Below, in pieces: positions 17,066 to 24,728 of a stretch of 26,300 nucleotides of DNA (its first letter is position 1; each line of letters begins with the position of its first letter). The stretch is taken from the NCBI GenBank assembly GCA_034926415.1, contig JAYFRC010000075.1:1-26300 (forward strand). The letters are read 5' to 3'. Under the pieces are notes generated by a model. It did no database searches. It worked only from the letters and a program-made list of their open reading frames with translations, and was not told the origin of the DNA. The translations under genes and the position numbers were made by a program. The stretch comes from JAYFRC01 sp034926415 (lineage in GTDB: Bacteria > Bacillota > Clostridia > Oscillospirales > Oscillospiraceae).

Positions 17066-17878
17066 TCACACAAAAATCGGTATCCACCACAGCAACAGCT
17101 CAAGCAGCGGCGCGGCGAATATAACGCTGTCGAACCTATCAAGCACTCCGCCGTGTCCGATGAAAATATATCCGAAATCCTTTATTCCAAACTCTCTCTT
17201 GATAAATGAAAACGTTAGGTCGCCGAACTGTGATATCAAGCTCTCCGCTACGCCGAACACGACGATGACGCCCCAGCGCACCGGCGTGCCAAACCCAAAC
17301 TGCATAATGGCGGCGAAGATGAGTCCGCCTATTATCGAAAACGCGACTCCGCCGATGCTGCCCTCCACCGTCTTGTGGGGGCTGATGCTCGGCGCGAGCT
17401 TATGTTTTCCGAACAGCCGGCCTATAAAATAACCGCCCGCATCGCTCATGAACGCGTAAAAGAACGGGAGCAGCATCATAAATCTGCTGCCCGATGTGTC
17501 GTATATGCGCAGAAAAGCCGACAGCATATACGGTACGATAAACGCCCCGAAGAACGCGCCGACTATTTTTTCAAACGTTATCTCATTCTGATGCATCATG
17601 CCGTCGATAAACGCGACGACGAGAAACGCAAGCAGTTCGAGCAGCATTATGTCGGCCTTCGAACCCATATAGACCCAGAAAGGCACGGTAAATGCGTACG
17701 CCATCGCGTAGTAGCGAAGGCGCGGCTGCGGCACAAAATTCGTGTTTTTAAGCAGCTCGTTCACTGCAATGACGGAGAGCACCGACAGCGCCGCGGCCAT
17801 CGCAAGCATCGGCAGCACGATCGCGACGATGAAGATGAGCGGCAGCCCGATAACGGCCATCAGTATTCTTTTGCCCAT
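17066..17878 (-). CDS. cdsA: Phosphatidate cytidylyltransferase CdsA
   Basis: Membrane enzyme that makes CDP-diacylglycerol from CTP and phosphatidate, the branch point of phospholipid synthesis. The protein has 270 residues with about eight hydrophobic segments. The C-terminal family signature is seen as SFIKREFGIKDFG followed by GHGGVLDRFDS, with the acidic residues for metal and CTP binding (QFGDL). One deviation is that the proline usually found before GHGG is isoleucine here (FIGHGG). The ATG overlaps the uppS stop by one base (TAATG), which fits coupled translation. The link to uppS pairs the phospholipid and undecaprenyl-phosphate pathways, as in many Firmicutes. Confidence 0.94.
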   Translation of the reverse strand: MGKRILMAVIGLPLIFIVAIVLPMLAMAAALSVLSVIAVNELLKNTNFVPQPRLRYYAMAYAFTVPFWVYMGSKADIMLLELLAFLVVAFIDGMMHQNEITFEKIVGAFFGAFIVPYMLSAFLRIYDTSGSRFMMLLPFFYAFMSDAGGYFIGRLFGKHKLAPSISPHKTVEGSIGGVAFSIIGGLIFAAIMQFGFGTPVRWGVIVVFGVAESLISQFGDLTFSFIKREFGIKDFGYIFIGHGGVLDRFDSVIFAAPLLELLLWWIPIFV

Positions 17879-18627
17879 TATACACCCCCGTATCTGCGGT
17901 CGCGCTTCTGATAAGCTGCAATCGCGGCGTTAAGCTCTTCCTTGGTGAAATCAGGCCAAAGCGTAGGCGTCGAGTAAAACTCAGCGTAGGCGCACTGCCA
18001 AAGCAGGAAATTAGAAACGCGCATTTCCCCACCCGGCCTGATTATAAGGTCCGGGTCCGGAAGCCCGAAGGAATACATATATCCTGAAAACTCTTCCTCC
18101 GTCAGACTGTCAATGTTTTTCTTCCCTTCGGAGCAGTCACGCGCGAATGCTTTAGCGGCATTTATTATCTCGTCCCGCCCGCCGTAGTTGAGGCAGACGT
18201 TCGCCTGAAACCCCTCTATCGTCGCGGATATGGCGTTTGTCCTGTCTATCATCTTGCGGAGCTTCGGCGACAGCGGAGTCAGGTCTCCGAGAAAACGCAG
18301 GCGCATCTTGTCGCGCGCCATGGTGTCTATCGCTTCCTGAAGATATTTTTCAAGCAGGCTCATTATGCCGGAGACCTCTTCGCGCGGGCGTTTCCAGTTT
18401 TCGGTGGAAAACGCGTACGCTGTCAGATAGTCCACTCCGATGTCTCGGCAGTACAGCGCGATTGTACGAAATGCCTCCGCGCCGGCCTTGTGCCCGGCGG
18501 TTCGCGGGAAGCCGCGGCGCTTTGCCCAGCGTCCGTTGCCGTCCATAATAATAGCGATGTGGCGGGGCAGGTGGTCAAAGTCCACCAGCCCCGCCGTATT
18601 TTCCATTTTAGGCTTGAATAAAGACAT
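17878..18627 (-). CDS. uppS: Undecaprenyl (isoprenyl) diphosphate synthase UppS
   Basis: cis-Prenyltransferase that extends farnesyl diphosphate with isopentenyl diphosphate to the C55 carrier used for peptidoglycan and wall polymers. The protein has 249 residues. The catalytic Asp29 lies in HIAIIMDGNGRWAKRRG, the hydrophobic-tunnel region includes LTAYAFSTENWKRP, and the late diphosphate-binding block reads RPGGEMRVSNFLLWQ, where many homologues have RTSGE. It closes with AEFYSTPTLWPDF, typical of the family. It consumes the isoprenoid made by Dxr and IspG encoded downstream in the same operon. GAAAGG lies 9 bases before the ATG, and a 53-base gap separates it from frr. Confidence 0.95.
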   Translation of the reverse strand: MSLFKPKMENTAGLVDFDHLPRHIAIIMDGNGRWAKRRGFPRTAGHKAGAEAFRTIALYCRDIGVDYLTAYAFSTENWKRPREEVSGIMSLLEKYLQEAIDTMARDKMRLRFLGDLTPLSPKLRKMIDRTNAISATIEGFQANVCLNYGGRDEIINAAKAFARDCSEGKKNIDSLTEEEFSGYMYSFGLPDPDLIIRPGGEMRVSNFLLWQCAYAEFYSTPTLWPDFTKEELNAAIAAYQKRDRRYGGV

Positions 18628-18680
18628 AGATACTTTTACCTTTCAATTCGGGGCAATATCGCATATCGGGAGAGACCGCG

Positions 18681-19238
18681 TCAGACGGACATGAGCTCTT
18701 TTTCCTTAGCCTCGACAAGAGCGTCTATCTCTTTGCACTTCTTGTCTGTCATGTCCTGCAGATCCTTCTCAGCAGCCTTTAGGTCGTCCTCGGTTATCTC
18801 GGACTTTTTCTTCATGGCCTTGAAGGCTTCCATCGCGTCGCGGCGAACGTTGCGAATGGCTATCTTTCCGTTTTCGGCGTACTTGTGAACCTGCTTTGTA
18901 AGCTCCTGACGGCGCTCCTCGGTCAGCTGCGGGAACGACAGCCTTATGGCCTTGCCGTCGTTCTGGGGATTGATGCCGAGGTCGGATTCCTGTATTGCTT
19001 TTTCTATTGCCTTAAGTATCGAGCCGTCCCACGGCTGTATCATAAGCGTCCTTGGGTCGGGCGTGGCAATAGCCGCCACCTGTCCGATGGGAGTCGGAGT
19101 TCCGTAATAATCAACCCGGATGCGGTCAAGCACCTGCGCGTTGGCGCGTCCTGCGCGGACGCTGGCAAAATCGCCTTTTACGGAGTCGATGGTTTTTATC
19201 ATCTTTTCTTCGTAGACCTTGTATTCCTGTTTGTTCAT
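18681..19238 (-). CDS. frr: Ribosome recycling factor
   Basis: Releases ribosomal subunits from mRNA after termination, acting with EF-G. The protein has 185 residues, exactly the expected length. Typical segments are VRAGRANAQVLDRIRVDYYG near the N-terminus (domain I and hinge), PRTLMIQPWDGSILKAIEKA in domain II, and LTEERRQELTKQVHKYAE in the three-helix bundle. A strong AAGGAGGACTG ribosome-binding site overlaps the end of pyrH, whose stop is 5 bases upstream of the frr ATG. The order pyrH-frr-uppS is the common bacterial arrangement. Confidence 0.97.
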   Translation of the reverse strand: MNKQEYKVYEEKMIKTIDSVKGDFASVRAGRANAQVLDRIRVDYYGTPTPIGQVAAIATPDPRTLMIQPWDGSILKAIEKAIQESDLGINPQNDGKAIRLSFPQLTEERRQELTKQVHKYAENGKIAIRNVRRDAMEAFKAMKKKSEITEDDLKAAEKDLQDMTDKKCKEIDALVEAKEKELMSV

Positions 19239-19243
19239 TGATT

Positions 19244-19963
19244 TCAGTCCTCCTTAACGATGGTTCCGACATTCTCACCGCATATCGCGCGGATTATATT
19301 TTCGGGATCGGAGAGCGCGAACAAAAGCACCGGGATGTGATTATCCATTGAAAGCGAGGTTGCCGTGGAATCCATGACTGAAAGGTGCTTCGCCAAAACG
19401 TCGTCGTAAGAAATCGTATCGTATTTCTTCGCGTTCTTGTTTTTTGCGGGATCACAGTCGTAAACTCCGTCCACGTTTTTCGCGAGCATGATAACGTCCG
19501 CGTCTATCTCAGCTGCGCGGAGCACGGCGGCCGTGTCGGTCGAGAAAAACGGGTTCCCCGTTCCGCAGCCGAATATTACGACCCTGCCCTTTTCGAGGTG
19601 TCTCGTCGCGCGAAGGCGAACATACGGCTCGGCAACGGCGCGCATCTCTATCGCGGTCTGCACGCGTACGTCAACGCCCTTCTGTTCGAGCACGTCGCTT
19701 AGCGCAAGCGCGTTCATTGCGGTCGCCAGCATTCCCATCTGGTCGGCGCGCGTACGCTCCATTTTGCCTTCGCCGTTCTTCACGCCGCGCCAAAAATTCC
19801 CGCCGCCGACAACTATTCCGACCTGCACGCCCATGTCGATGCATTTCTTTATAACGTCGCACACCTTGCCCATTACCGTAAAATCGAGCCCGAAATGCTT
19901 GTCTCCGGCCAGCGCCTCTCCGCTGATCTTAAGCAAAACTCTCTTGTACTGAGGTTCCTGCAT
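19244..19963 (-). CDS. pyrH: Uridylate kinase PyrH
   Basis: Phosphorylates UMP to UDP using ATP. It is a hexameric amino-acid-kinase-fold enzyme, usually activated by GTP and inhibited by UTP. The protein has 239 residues. The phosphate loop KISGEALAG lies near the N-terminus, VGIVVGGGNFWRG forms the glycine-rich nucleotide loop, and GTGNPFFSTDTAAVLRA and KNVDGVYDCDP are the conserved UMP- and ATP-site segments. The ATG is preceded by GGAGG at 10 bases. It is the first gene of its transcription unit, behind the engB terminator. The ribosomal genes rpsB and tsf, which often precede pyrH, are not here. Confidence 0.96.
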   Translation of the reverse strand: MQEPQYKRVLLKISGEALAGDKHFGLDFTVMGKVCDVIKKCIDMGVQVGIVVGGGNFWRGVKNGEGKMERTRADQMGMLATAMNALALSDVLEQKGVDVRVQTAIEMRAVAEPYVRLRATRHLEKGRVVIFGCGTGNPFFSTDTAAVLRAAEIDADVIMLAKNVDGVYDCDPAKNKNAKKYDTISYDDVLAKHLSVMDSTATSLSMDNHIPVLLFALSDPENIIRAICGENVGTIVKED

Positions 19964-20012
19964 CTTTGAGATTCCTCCAGTTTTGTATTACATACTTAAC
20001 ATACCTATTTGT

Positions 20013-20041
20013 ATTTTATCCCATTTTTGCCTTTTTGCATA
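20013..20041 (-). promoter_or_regulatory. Candidate promoter for the pyrH operon
   Basis: A promoter is expected in the 204-base gap 19964-20167 because engB ends in a terminator. On the minus strand the best -10 is TAAAAT (20013-20018). A 17-base spacer gives only a weak -35 (TATGCA, 20036-20041). A near-repeat GTATGTTAA/GTATGTAAT lies between it and the pyrH ribosome-binding site. The assignment is tentative. Confidence 0.3.
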
Positions 20042-20104
20042 GGGGGTAAACCAAAATTCTTACCTTTGCCCCATCCACTCGACTTTTGCATGGATTTTTC
20101 GCGC

Positions 20105-20156
20105 AAAAAGCGGCGGACAGGCGTCTATTTTGTCAAAAACAGCGTCTGTCCGCCGC
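20105..20156 (-). terminator. Rho-independent terminator after engB
   Basis: A perfect 11-bp GC-rich inverted repeat (20110-20120 with 20146-20156) flanks a 25-base loop and is followed on the minus strand by TTTTT (20105-20109). It begins 11 bases after the engB stop codon. It closes the lon-engB unit and separates it from pyrH. The loop is longer than usual but contains short complementary stretches that could stack. Confidence 0.82.
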
Positions 20157-20167
20157 ACGGTATGCGG

Positions 20168-20746
20168 TTAAAGCGCATCCTCAATCGCGCGTATCAGCTC
20201 GAGCCGTCCCGTCCCGTTTTTAGCCGAAAACGGTATTACGGGCACGCTTTTTTCCGCACAAAGCGTTTTCTTAACAATGCCGAGATTTTGCTCCGTTTCG
20301 CTCTTTTTCAGTTTGTCGACCTTGTTCGCGGCGATTATCACCGGGCAGCCGTTGCCTGAAAACAGATCCATCATCTTTATATCGTCCGCCGTCGGAACGT
20401 GCCTGGCGTCGACGATAAGCACTCCGAGCGTAATGAGTCCGCTTGAAAAATAGCTCTCCATAAGCGCCGCCCATCGCTCTTTCTCAGCCGGCGGGACCTT
20501 GGCGTAACCGTAGCCCGGAAGGTCGGCGATATATGCCCTCGCGTCTATCCTGAAATAATTTATATGCGCAGTTTTGCCGGGTGTCGAGCCGACGCGTGCG
20601 AAATTCCTGCGATCCGTCAGACTGTTTATGACCGACGACTTGCCAACGTTTGAGCGTCCGGCTAAGGCTATCTGCGGCAGCATATCGCGCATGAACGCGG
20701 ATGGTGCCGCCGCAGAGAGCACAAATTCAGCTTTGCGGAAATCCAT
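20168..20746 (-). CDS. engB: Ribosome biogenesis GTP-binding protein EngB (YsxC/YihA)
   Basis: TrmE-Era-Obg class GTPase needed for late assembly of the large ribosomal subunit. The protein has 192 residues. G motifs in order: G1 GRSNVGKS (30-37), a G2 threonine in GSTPGKT, G3 DLPGYGYAK, G4 NKVDK and a G5-type FSAK. The lack of a long extra domain and the size distinguish it from Era and EngA. The ATG has AAGGAGG 8 bases upstream and lies 19 bases after the lon stop, so it is co-transcribed with lon. The lon-engB pairing at the end of the clp cluster is common in Firmicutes. It ends in TAA just before a strong terminator. Confidence 0.96.
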   Translation of the reverse strand: MDFRKAEFVLSAAAPSAFMRDMLPQIALAGRSNVGKSSVINSLTDRRNFARVGSTPGKTAHINYFRIDARAYIADLPGYGYAKVPPAEKERWAALMESYFSSGLITLGVLIVDARHVPTADDIKMMDLFSGNGCPVIIAANKVDKLKKSETEQNLGIVKKTLCAEKSVPVIPFSAKNGTGRLELIRAIEDAL

Positions 20747-20765
20747 GTCTCTGCCTCCTTTTACC

Positions 20766-23150
20766 TTACTGTCTTATGGATTTTTCGCGCGGTCTCGCCC
20801 GCTCGACGGAGTTCGCAGCCCTTATGACCGAAGCGCTCGGCAGCGCCGCTGCAAGCACGTTGTCGATGGTGTCGGCCGGAATGAACCGCAGCTGAGCGCG
20901 TACAGTCTGGTCGATGTCCTCGAGGTCGGGCATATTTTCGCGCGGGATTATGACGGTCTTGATTCCGTTTCTATACGCGGCCATCGTCTTTTCGCGCAGG
21001 CCGCCTATCGGCAGAACGCGGCCGCGGAGCGTTATCTCACCTGTCATGGCTATATCGCGCCGCACCTTCTGTCCCGTAAGCGCCGAGACTATCGCCGTGG
21101 CTATCGTGATGCCTGCCGACGGGCCGTCCTTCGGGACGGCGCCCTCGGGAACGTGCACGTGAATATCCTTGGTCTTATAAAAATCCGGAGCGATTCCGAG
21201 CCTGCCTGCTCTGCTGCGAAGGCAGGACACAGCCGCATGAACGGACTCTTTCATAACGTCTCCGAGGTTTCCTGTGGGCTCAAGCTTTCCGCTTCCGTCG
21301 AGGATATTGACCTCGACCTCAAGTATCTCGCCTCCGACCTCAGTCCACGCAAGACCCGTGACAACGCCCGGCTCCTTGCCGGCTCCGCGCACCTCGGGGT
21401 GCACCTTGACGGGACCCAGAAACTCGCCGATGTTCTTCGGCGTTACGGAAGCCTGTTTTGTCTTGCCTCCGACAAGCCGCATCGCCGTCTTACGGCAAAT
21501 CCTGCCGAGCTCGCGGCGGAGCGTCCTCACTCCTGACTCTCTCGTATAGCCCGCTATAACGGCGCGTATCGCCGCGTCGCTTACCTTAAGCTCGCCGCGC
21601 GCAATGCCGTTCTCCTTCATTTCCTTCGGAAGCAGATATTTTTTCGCTATCTGCACCTTTTCCTCGTCCGTGTAGCTGCCTATCTCTATTATCTCCATGC
21701 GGTCGAGCAGCGGGCGCGGTATAGTGTCGGTCGTATTTGCTGTCGTTATGAACATGACCTTCGAGAGGTCAAACGGAAGTTCTATGTAATGGTCGCGGAA
21801 GGTGCCGTTCTGTTCGCTGTCGAGCACCTCGAGCAGCGCGGAAGCCGGGTCTCCCCGCCAGTCGCCGCCCATTTTGTCTATCTCATCGAGCAGCATCAGC
21901 GGGTTGTTCGAGCCGCATTGTATCAGAGCGTTCATTATGCGTCCGGGCATCGAGCCGACATACGTCTTTCTGTGCCCGCGTATCTCCGCCTCATCGTGCA
22001 CGCCGCCAAGCGATACGCGCGCGAGCTTGCGGTTGAGCGCCCTCGCGACAGATATGCCGATAGAGGTCTTTCCGACTCCCGGAGGCCCGGCGAGGCAGAT
22101 TATCTGCCCCTTCATGCCAGGGTTCCGCTGCCTCACGGCGATGTATTCGAGTATGCGTTCCTTGACCTTTTCAAGGCCGAAGTGGTCGGCCTCAAGCGTC
22201 TTTCTTACTGCGTCGACATCGAGCGTATCCTCAGTGCTCTTGTTCCACGGAAGCTCAAGGCACAAGTCGAGATAATTCCGCAGTACGGTTCCCTCGGAGC
22301 TCCCGAAAGGCTGCTTTGCAAGGCGATCCGCCTCTTTAAGCAGCTTTTCCTCTATCTCGGGTTTGAGCTTCAGCGCGCGTATTTTTTCCTCGTATTCCGA
22401 GGCCTCGGCGTCGTTGTCTCCTTCGCCGAGCTCTTCCTTAAGCACCTTCATCTGCTCGCGCAGCACGTAGTCCTTCTGTATCTTTGCCATGCGCTCGCGC
22501 ACCTTGCCGTCGAGATCCTGCTCGAGCAGCAGCACCTCAAGCTCCCTTGCAAGTATCCCGTTGAGCTTTTCAAGGCGCTTGAGAGGATTGAGCTCCTCAA
22601 GAATCACCTGTTTGTCCTCGTGGCGAAGTCCGGTGTTCTGCGCTATGTAGTCCGCGAGGTAACCGGGGTCGCGGCAGGAAAGCACGTTTGCGAGCACCTC
22701 GGTCGTCATCTTCGGAGCCACCTCGTGATAGTCTCCGAATGTGCCGTAGCACTGGCGCAGCAGCGCTTCGGCCTTGAGTCCGGGCTTCGCGGGCGCTTTC
22801 GGTTCGCTAAGGAGCTCGACCGTCGCGTAGAGATACTGGTCCGACGAAAGCAATCCGAGCATTCTCGCGCGGGTCTTTCCCTCTATCATCACGCGCACAT
22901 CGCTGTCCGACACGCGCAGTATCTGGCGTATGTGCGAGACCGTGCCGATGTCGTACAGATCCTTTTCCGAAGGCGCGTCAACGGCTATCTCGCGCTGAGA
23001 GACGAGGAAAATATCCTGATTCCCCTCCATCGCCTTTTCAAGCGCGTGGATCGACATCGCGCGTTCCACGTCAAAATGCATAAGCATATTCGGGAATATA
23101 GTCATTCCGCGAAGTGCCAGCACCGGCAAATTTGCAACATTCTGTTCCAT
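20766..23150 (-). CDS. lon: ATP-dependent protease Lon (LonA type)
   Basis: Cytosolic AAA+ protease that degrades misfolded and regulatory proteins. The protein has 794 residues, close to E. coli Lon (784). The N-terminal substrate-binding LON domain (about 8-200, starting LPVLALRGMTIFPNM) is followed by a coiled helical region with LREQMKVLKEELGEGD. The AAA+ module has Walker A GPPGVGKTS near 353 and Walker B LMLLDEIDK. The C-terminal protease domain has the dyad Ser678 (DGPSAGITIA) and Lys721 (GGLREKTMAAYR), with the same 43-residue spacing as E. coli Ser679 and Lys722. The ATG has AAAGGAG upstream. It has its own leader (23151-23361) behind the clpX terminator, with a CtsR-like box and hairpins. 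Confidence 0.97.
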   Translation of the reverse strand: MEQNVANLPVLALRGMTIFPNMLMHFDVERAMSIHALEKAMEGNQDIFLVSQREIAVDAPSEKDLYDIGTVSHIRQILRVSDSDVRVMIEGKTRARMLGLLSSDQYLYATVELLSEPKAPAKPGLKAEALLRQCYGTFGDYHEVAPKMTTEVLANVLSCRDPGYLADYIAQNTGLRHEDKQVILEELNPLKRLEKLNGILARELEVLLLEQDLDGKVRERMAKIQKDYVLREQMKVLKEELGEGDNDAEASEYEEKIRALKLKPEIEEKLLKEADRLAKQPFGSSEGTVLRNYLDLCLELPWNKSTEDTLDVDAVRKTLEADHFGLEKVKERILEYIAVRQRNPGMKGQIICLAGPPGVGKTSIGISVARALNRKLARVSLGGVHDEAEIRGHRKTYVGSMPGRIMNALIQCGSNNPLMLLDEIDKMGGDWRGDPASALLEVLDSEQNGTFRDHYIELPFDLSKVMFITTANTTDTIPRPLLDRMEIIEIGSYTDEEKVQIAKKYLLPKEMKENGIARGELKVSDAAIRAVIAGYTRESGVRTLRRELGRICRKTAMRLVGGKTKQASVTPKNIGEFLGPVKVHPEVRGAGKEPGVVTGLAWTEVGGEILEVEVNILDGSGKLEPTGNLGDVMKESVHAAVSCLRSRAGRLGIAPDFYKTKDIHVHVPEGAVPKDGPSAGITIATAIVSALTGQKVRRDIAMTGEITLRGRVLPIGGLREKTMAAYRNGIKTVIIPRENMPDLEDIDQTVRAQLRFIPADTIDNVLAAALPSASVIRAANSVERARPREKSIRQ

Positions 23151-23172
23151 TGTAAGTTCTCCTTTCCTACAC

Positions 23173-23320
23173 GCCTCAAAAGTCTTCGGCTTTTAAGGCA
23201 AAGGGGTTGCCGGCTGCCGCAGCACGCGCTTTTCGCGTGAGCGTTTGCAGGCCGAGAAATCTTTTGTCCGCGTACATGCCGCGGTCAAAAATAGTTTAAT
23301 CCTTTTCGCCGCTTCGGCGA
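23173..23320 (-). promoter_or_regulatory. Structured leader of lon with CtsR-like box
   Basis: The 250-base gap between clpX and lon holds several elements. Bases 23283-23299 read GGTCAAAAATAGTTTAA on the plus strand, matching 13 of the 15 defined positions of the CtsR heat-shock operator (GGTCAAANANRGTCAAA). On the minus strand this box overlaps a TTGACC that could be a -35, though no good -10 follows. Inverted repeats occur at 23306-23320, 23223-23239 and 23173-23199. The last is a 10-bp stem just upstream of the lon ribosome-binding site. Stress control of lon is a reasonable inference. I see no ctsR gene in the window. Confidence 0.4.
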
Positions 23321-23361
23321 TGAAACCCTGCGGGGCAACGCTCCGCAAAAGTTTCCGATAA

Positions 23362-23393
23362 AATGAAGGGGCGATAGTCATCGCCCCTTCATT
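23362..23393 (-). terminator. Terminator-like hairpin after clpX
   Basis: A perfect 14-bp inverted repeat (23362-23375 with 23380-23393) with a 4-base loop begins 7 bases after the clpX stop. The following U-tract is short (TTTTA including the stem end). It probably ends the tig-clpP-clpX transcript and makes lon a separate unit. Confidence 0.75.
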
Positions 23394-23400
23394 GTTGAAT

Positions 23401-24711
23401 TCAGGCGGGCTGCGAACCTGAGGACACCTTGCCCTCTTCCTTCTTGCCTGCTTTCAGTTTTGCTCTGCGGGCCTTCTTGTCGTCGCTTCTGACGATCTCG
23501 GGTTCCCCCGTCCCCGCTATGCATTCTTTGGTAATAATTACCTTTTCTATCGTCGAATCCGACGGGATGTCGTACATCACCTTTGTCAGAACGCCCTCCA
23601 TGACCGCGCGCAGTCCGCGCGCGCCGATGTTGCGCTTTATGGCAAGGTCTGCGACCTCCTCGAGCGCTCCGGACTTGAACTCAAGCTCAACGTCGTCGTA
23701 GTCAAACAGCTTCGTGTACTGCTTGACGAGCGCGTTCTTGGGCTCCGTCAGTATTTTGATGAGGTCTTCCCTCGTCAGCGACTTGAGCGGAGCTATCACC
23801 GGCAGACGCCCGACTAGCTCGGGTATGATGCCGAATTTGAGCAGGTCATGCGGCTGCACCTGCTGGAGCAAATCGCCGACATTGACATCTTCCTTGCTCT
23901 TCACGTCCGCATCAAAGCCTATTCCATGCTTTTCGGTACGCTTTTCGATTATCTTTTCAAGACCGTCGAATGCGCCGCCGCAGATGAACAGTATGTTCTG
24001 GGTGTTGACGTGTATGACCTCCTGATGCGGGTGCTTGCGTCCGCCCTGCGGCGGAACGTTGGCGACCGTGCCCTCGAGTATCTTCAGCAGCGCCTGCTGC
24101 ACGCCCTCGCCTGAGACGTCGCGGGTGATGGACGTATTCTCGCTCTTGCGGGCGATTTTGTCTATCTCGTCGACATAAATAATGCCGTGCTCGGCGCGTT
24201 CCACGTCGTAATCCGCAGCCTGAAGCAGGCGCAGAAGGATATTCTCGACATCGTCGCCGACATAGCCCGCCTCGGTCAGGGTCGTCGCGTCCGCGATGGC
24301 GAACGGAACCTTGAGCACGCGGGCCAGAGTCTGGGCAAAAAGCGTCTTTCCGCTTCCGGTGGGGCCTATCATGAGTATGTTGCTCTTTTGGAGCTCAACG
24401 TCGTCGCCGCCGCCGAAATATATGCGCTTGTAATGATTGTAGACCGCAACGGACAGCGCGACCTATGCGCTTTCCTGTCCGATGACGTACTGGTCGAGTA
24501 TAGCCTTTATCCCGTGCGGAGCCGGCAGGCTTTCGGGCTCTTCGAATTCGGTCTCATGCTCGTTCATGTCGTATCCGTCGTCGAGCAGGTGCATGCAAAG
24601 CTGCACGCATTCGTTGCAGATATACGCGCCGGGTCCCGCAATTATTCGCTCGACCTGATCCTCGTGCTTTCCGCAAAAGGAGCAGCGAATAAATTTCTTT
24701 TCTTCGCTCAT
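23401..24711 (-). pseudogene. clpX: ATP-dependent Clp protease unfoldase ClpX, interrupted by an in-frame TAG
   Basis: ClpX unfolds substrates and feeds them to ClpP. Read through, the frame encodes about 436 residues, the normal length, with no frameshift. The zinc-binding domain is intact (Cys10, Cys13, Cys32, Cys35). Walker A GPTGSGKT is at 116-123, Walker B DEID at 181-184, the RKH pore loop at 225-227 and the ClpP-docking IGF loop at 264-266. Codon 83 is TAG (24463-24465), between GQESA and VALSVAVYNHYKR; homologues usually have lysine there (AKK), so AAG to TAG is one substitution. As read, an 82-residue zinc-domain peptide is made. A restart at the ATG at 24372 (residue 114) would lack the beginning of the AAA+ domain. 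Everything downstream is still conserved, so the lesion is recent, suppressed or a base-call error. Confidence 0.85.
24463..24465 (-). other. In-frame amber codon within clpX
   Basis: The plus strand reads CTA here, giving TAG on the coding strand at codon 83 of clpX. The frame before it (YVIGQESA) and after it (VALSVAVYNHYKRI) is a continuous match to the ClpX family. No nearby start codon or ribosome-binding site in the following 30 codons would permit an efficient restart. Confidence 0.9.
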
Positions 24712-24728
24712 TGAAAACCTCCGCGCTT

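Noticed and set aside
21789..23240. 483-codon open frame on the plus strand opposite lon
   Set aside because: The frame mirrors lon codons, lacks family motifs or low-complexity structure of its own, and runs through the lon leader. It is treated as a shadow frame.
23401..24372. A separate 323-residue gene starting at the ATG right before the ClpX Walker A motif
   Set aside because: Residues 83-113 of ClpX lie in the same open frame directly upstream and are conserved, and no ribosome-binding site was seen before this ATG. It is the second part of the interrupted clpX, not an independent gene.
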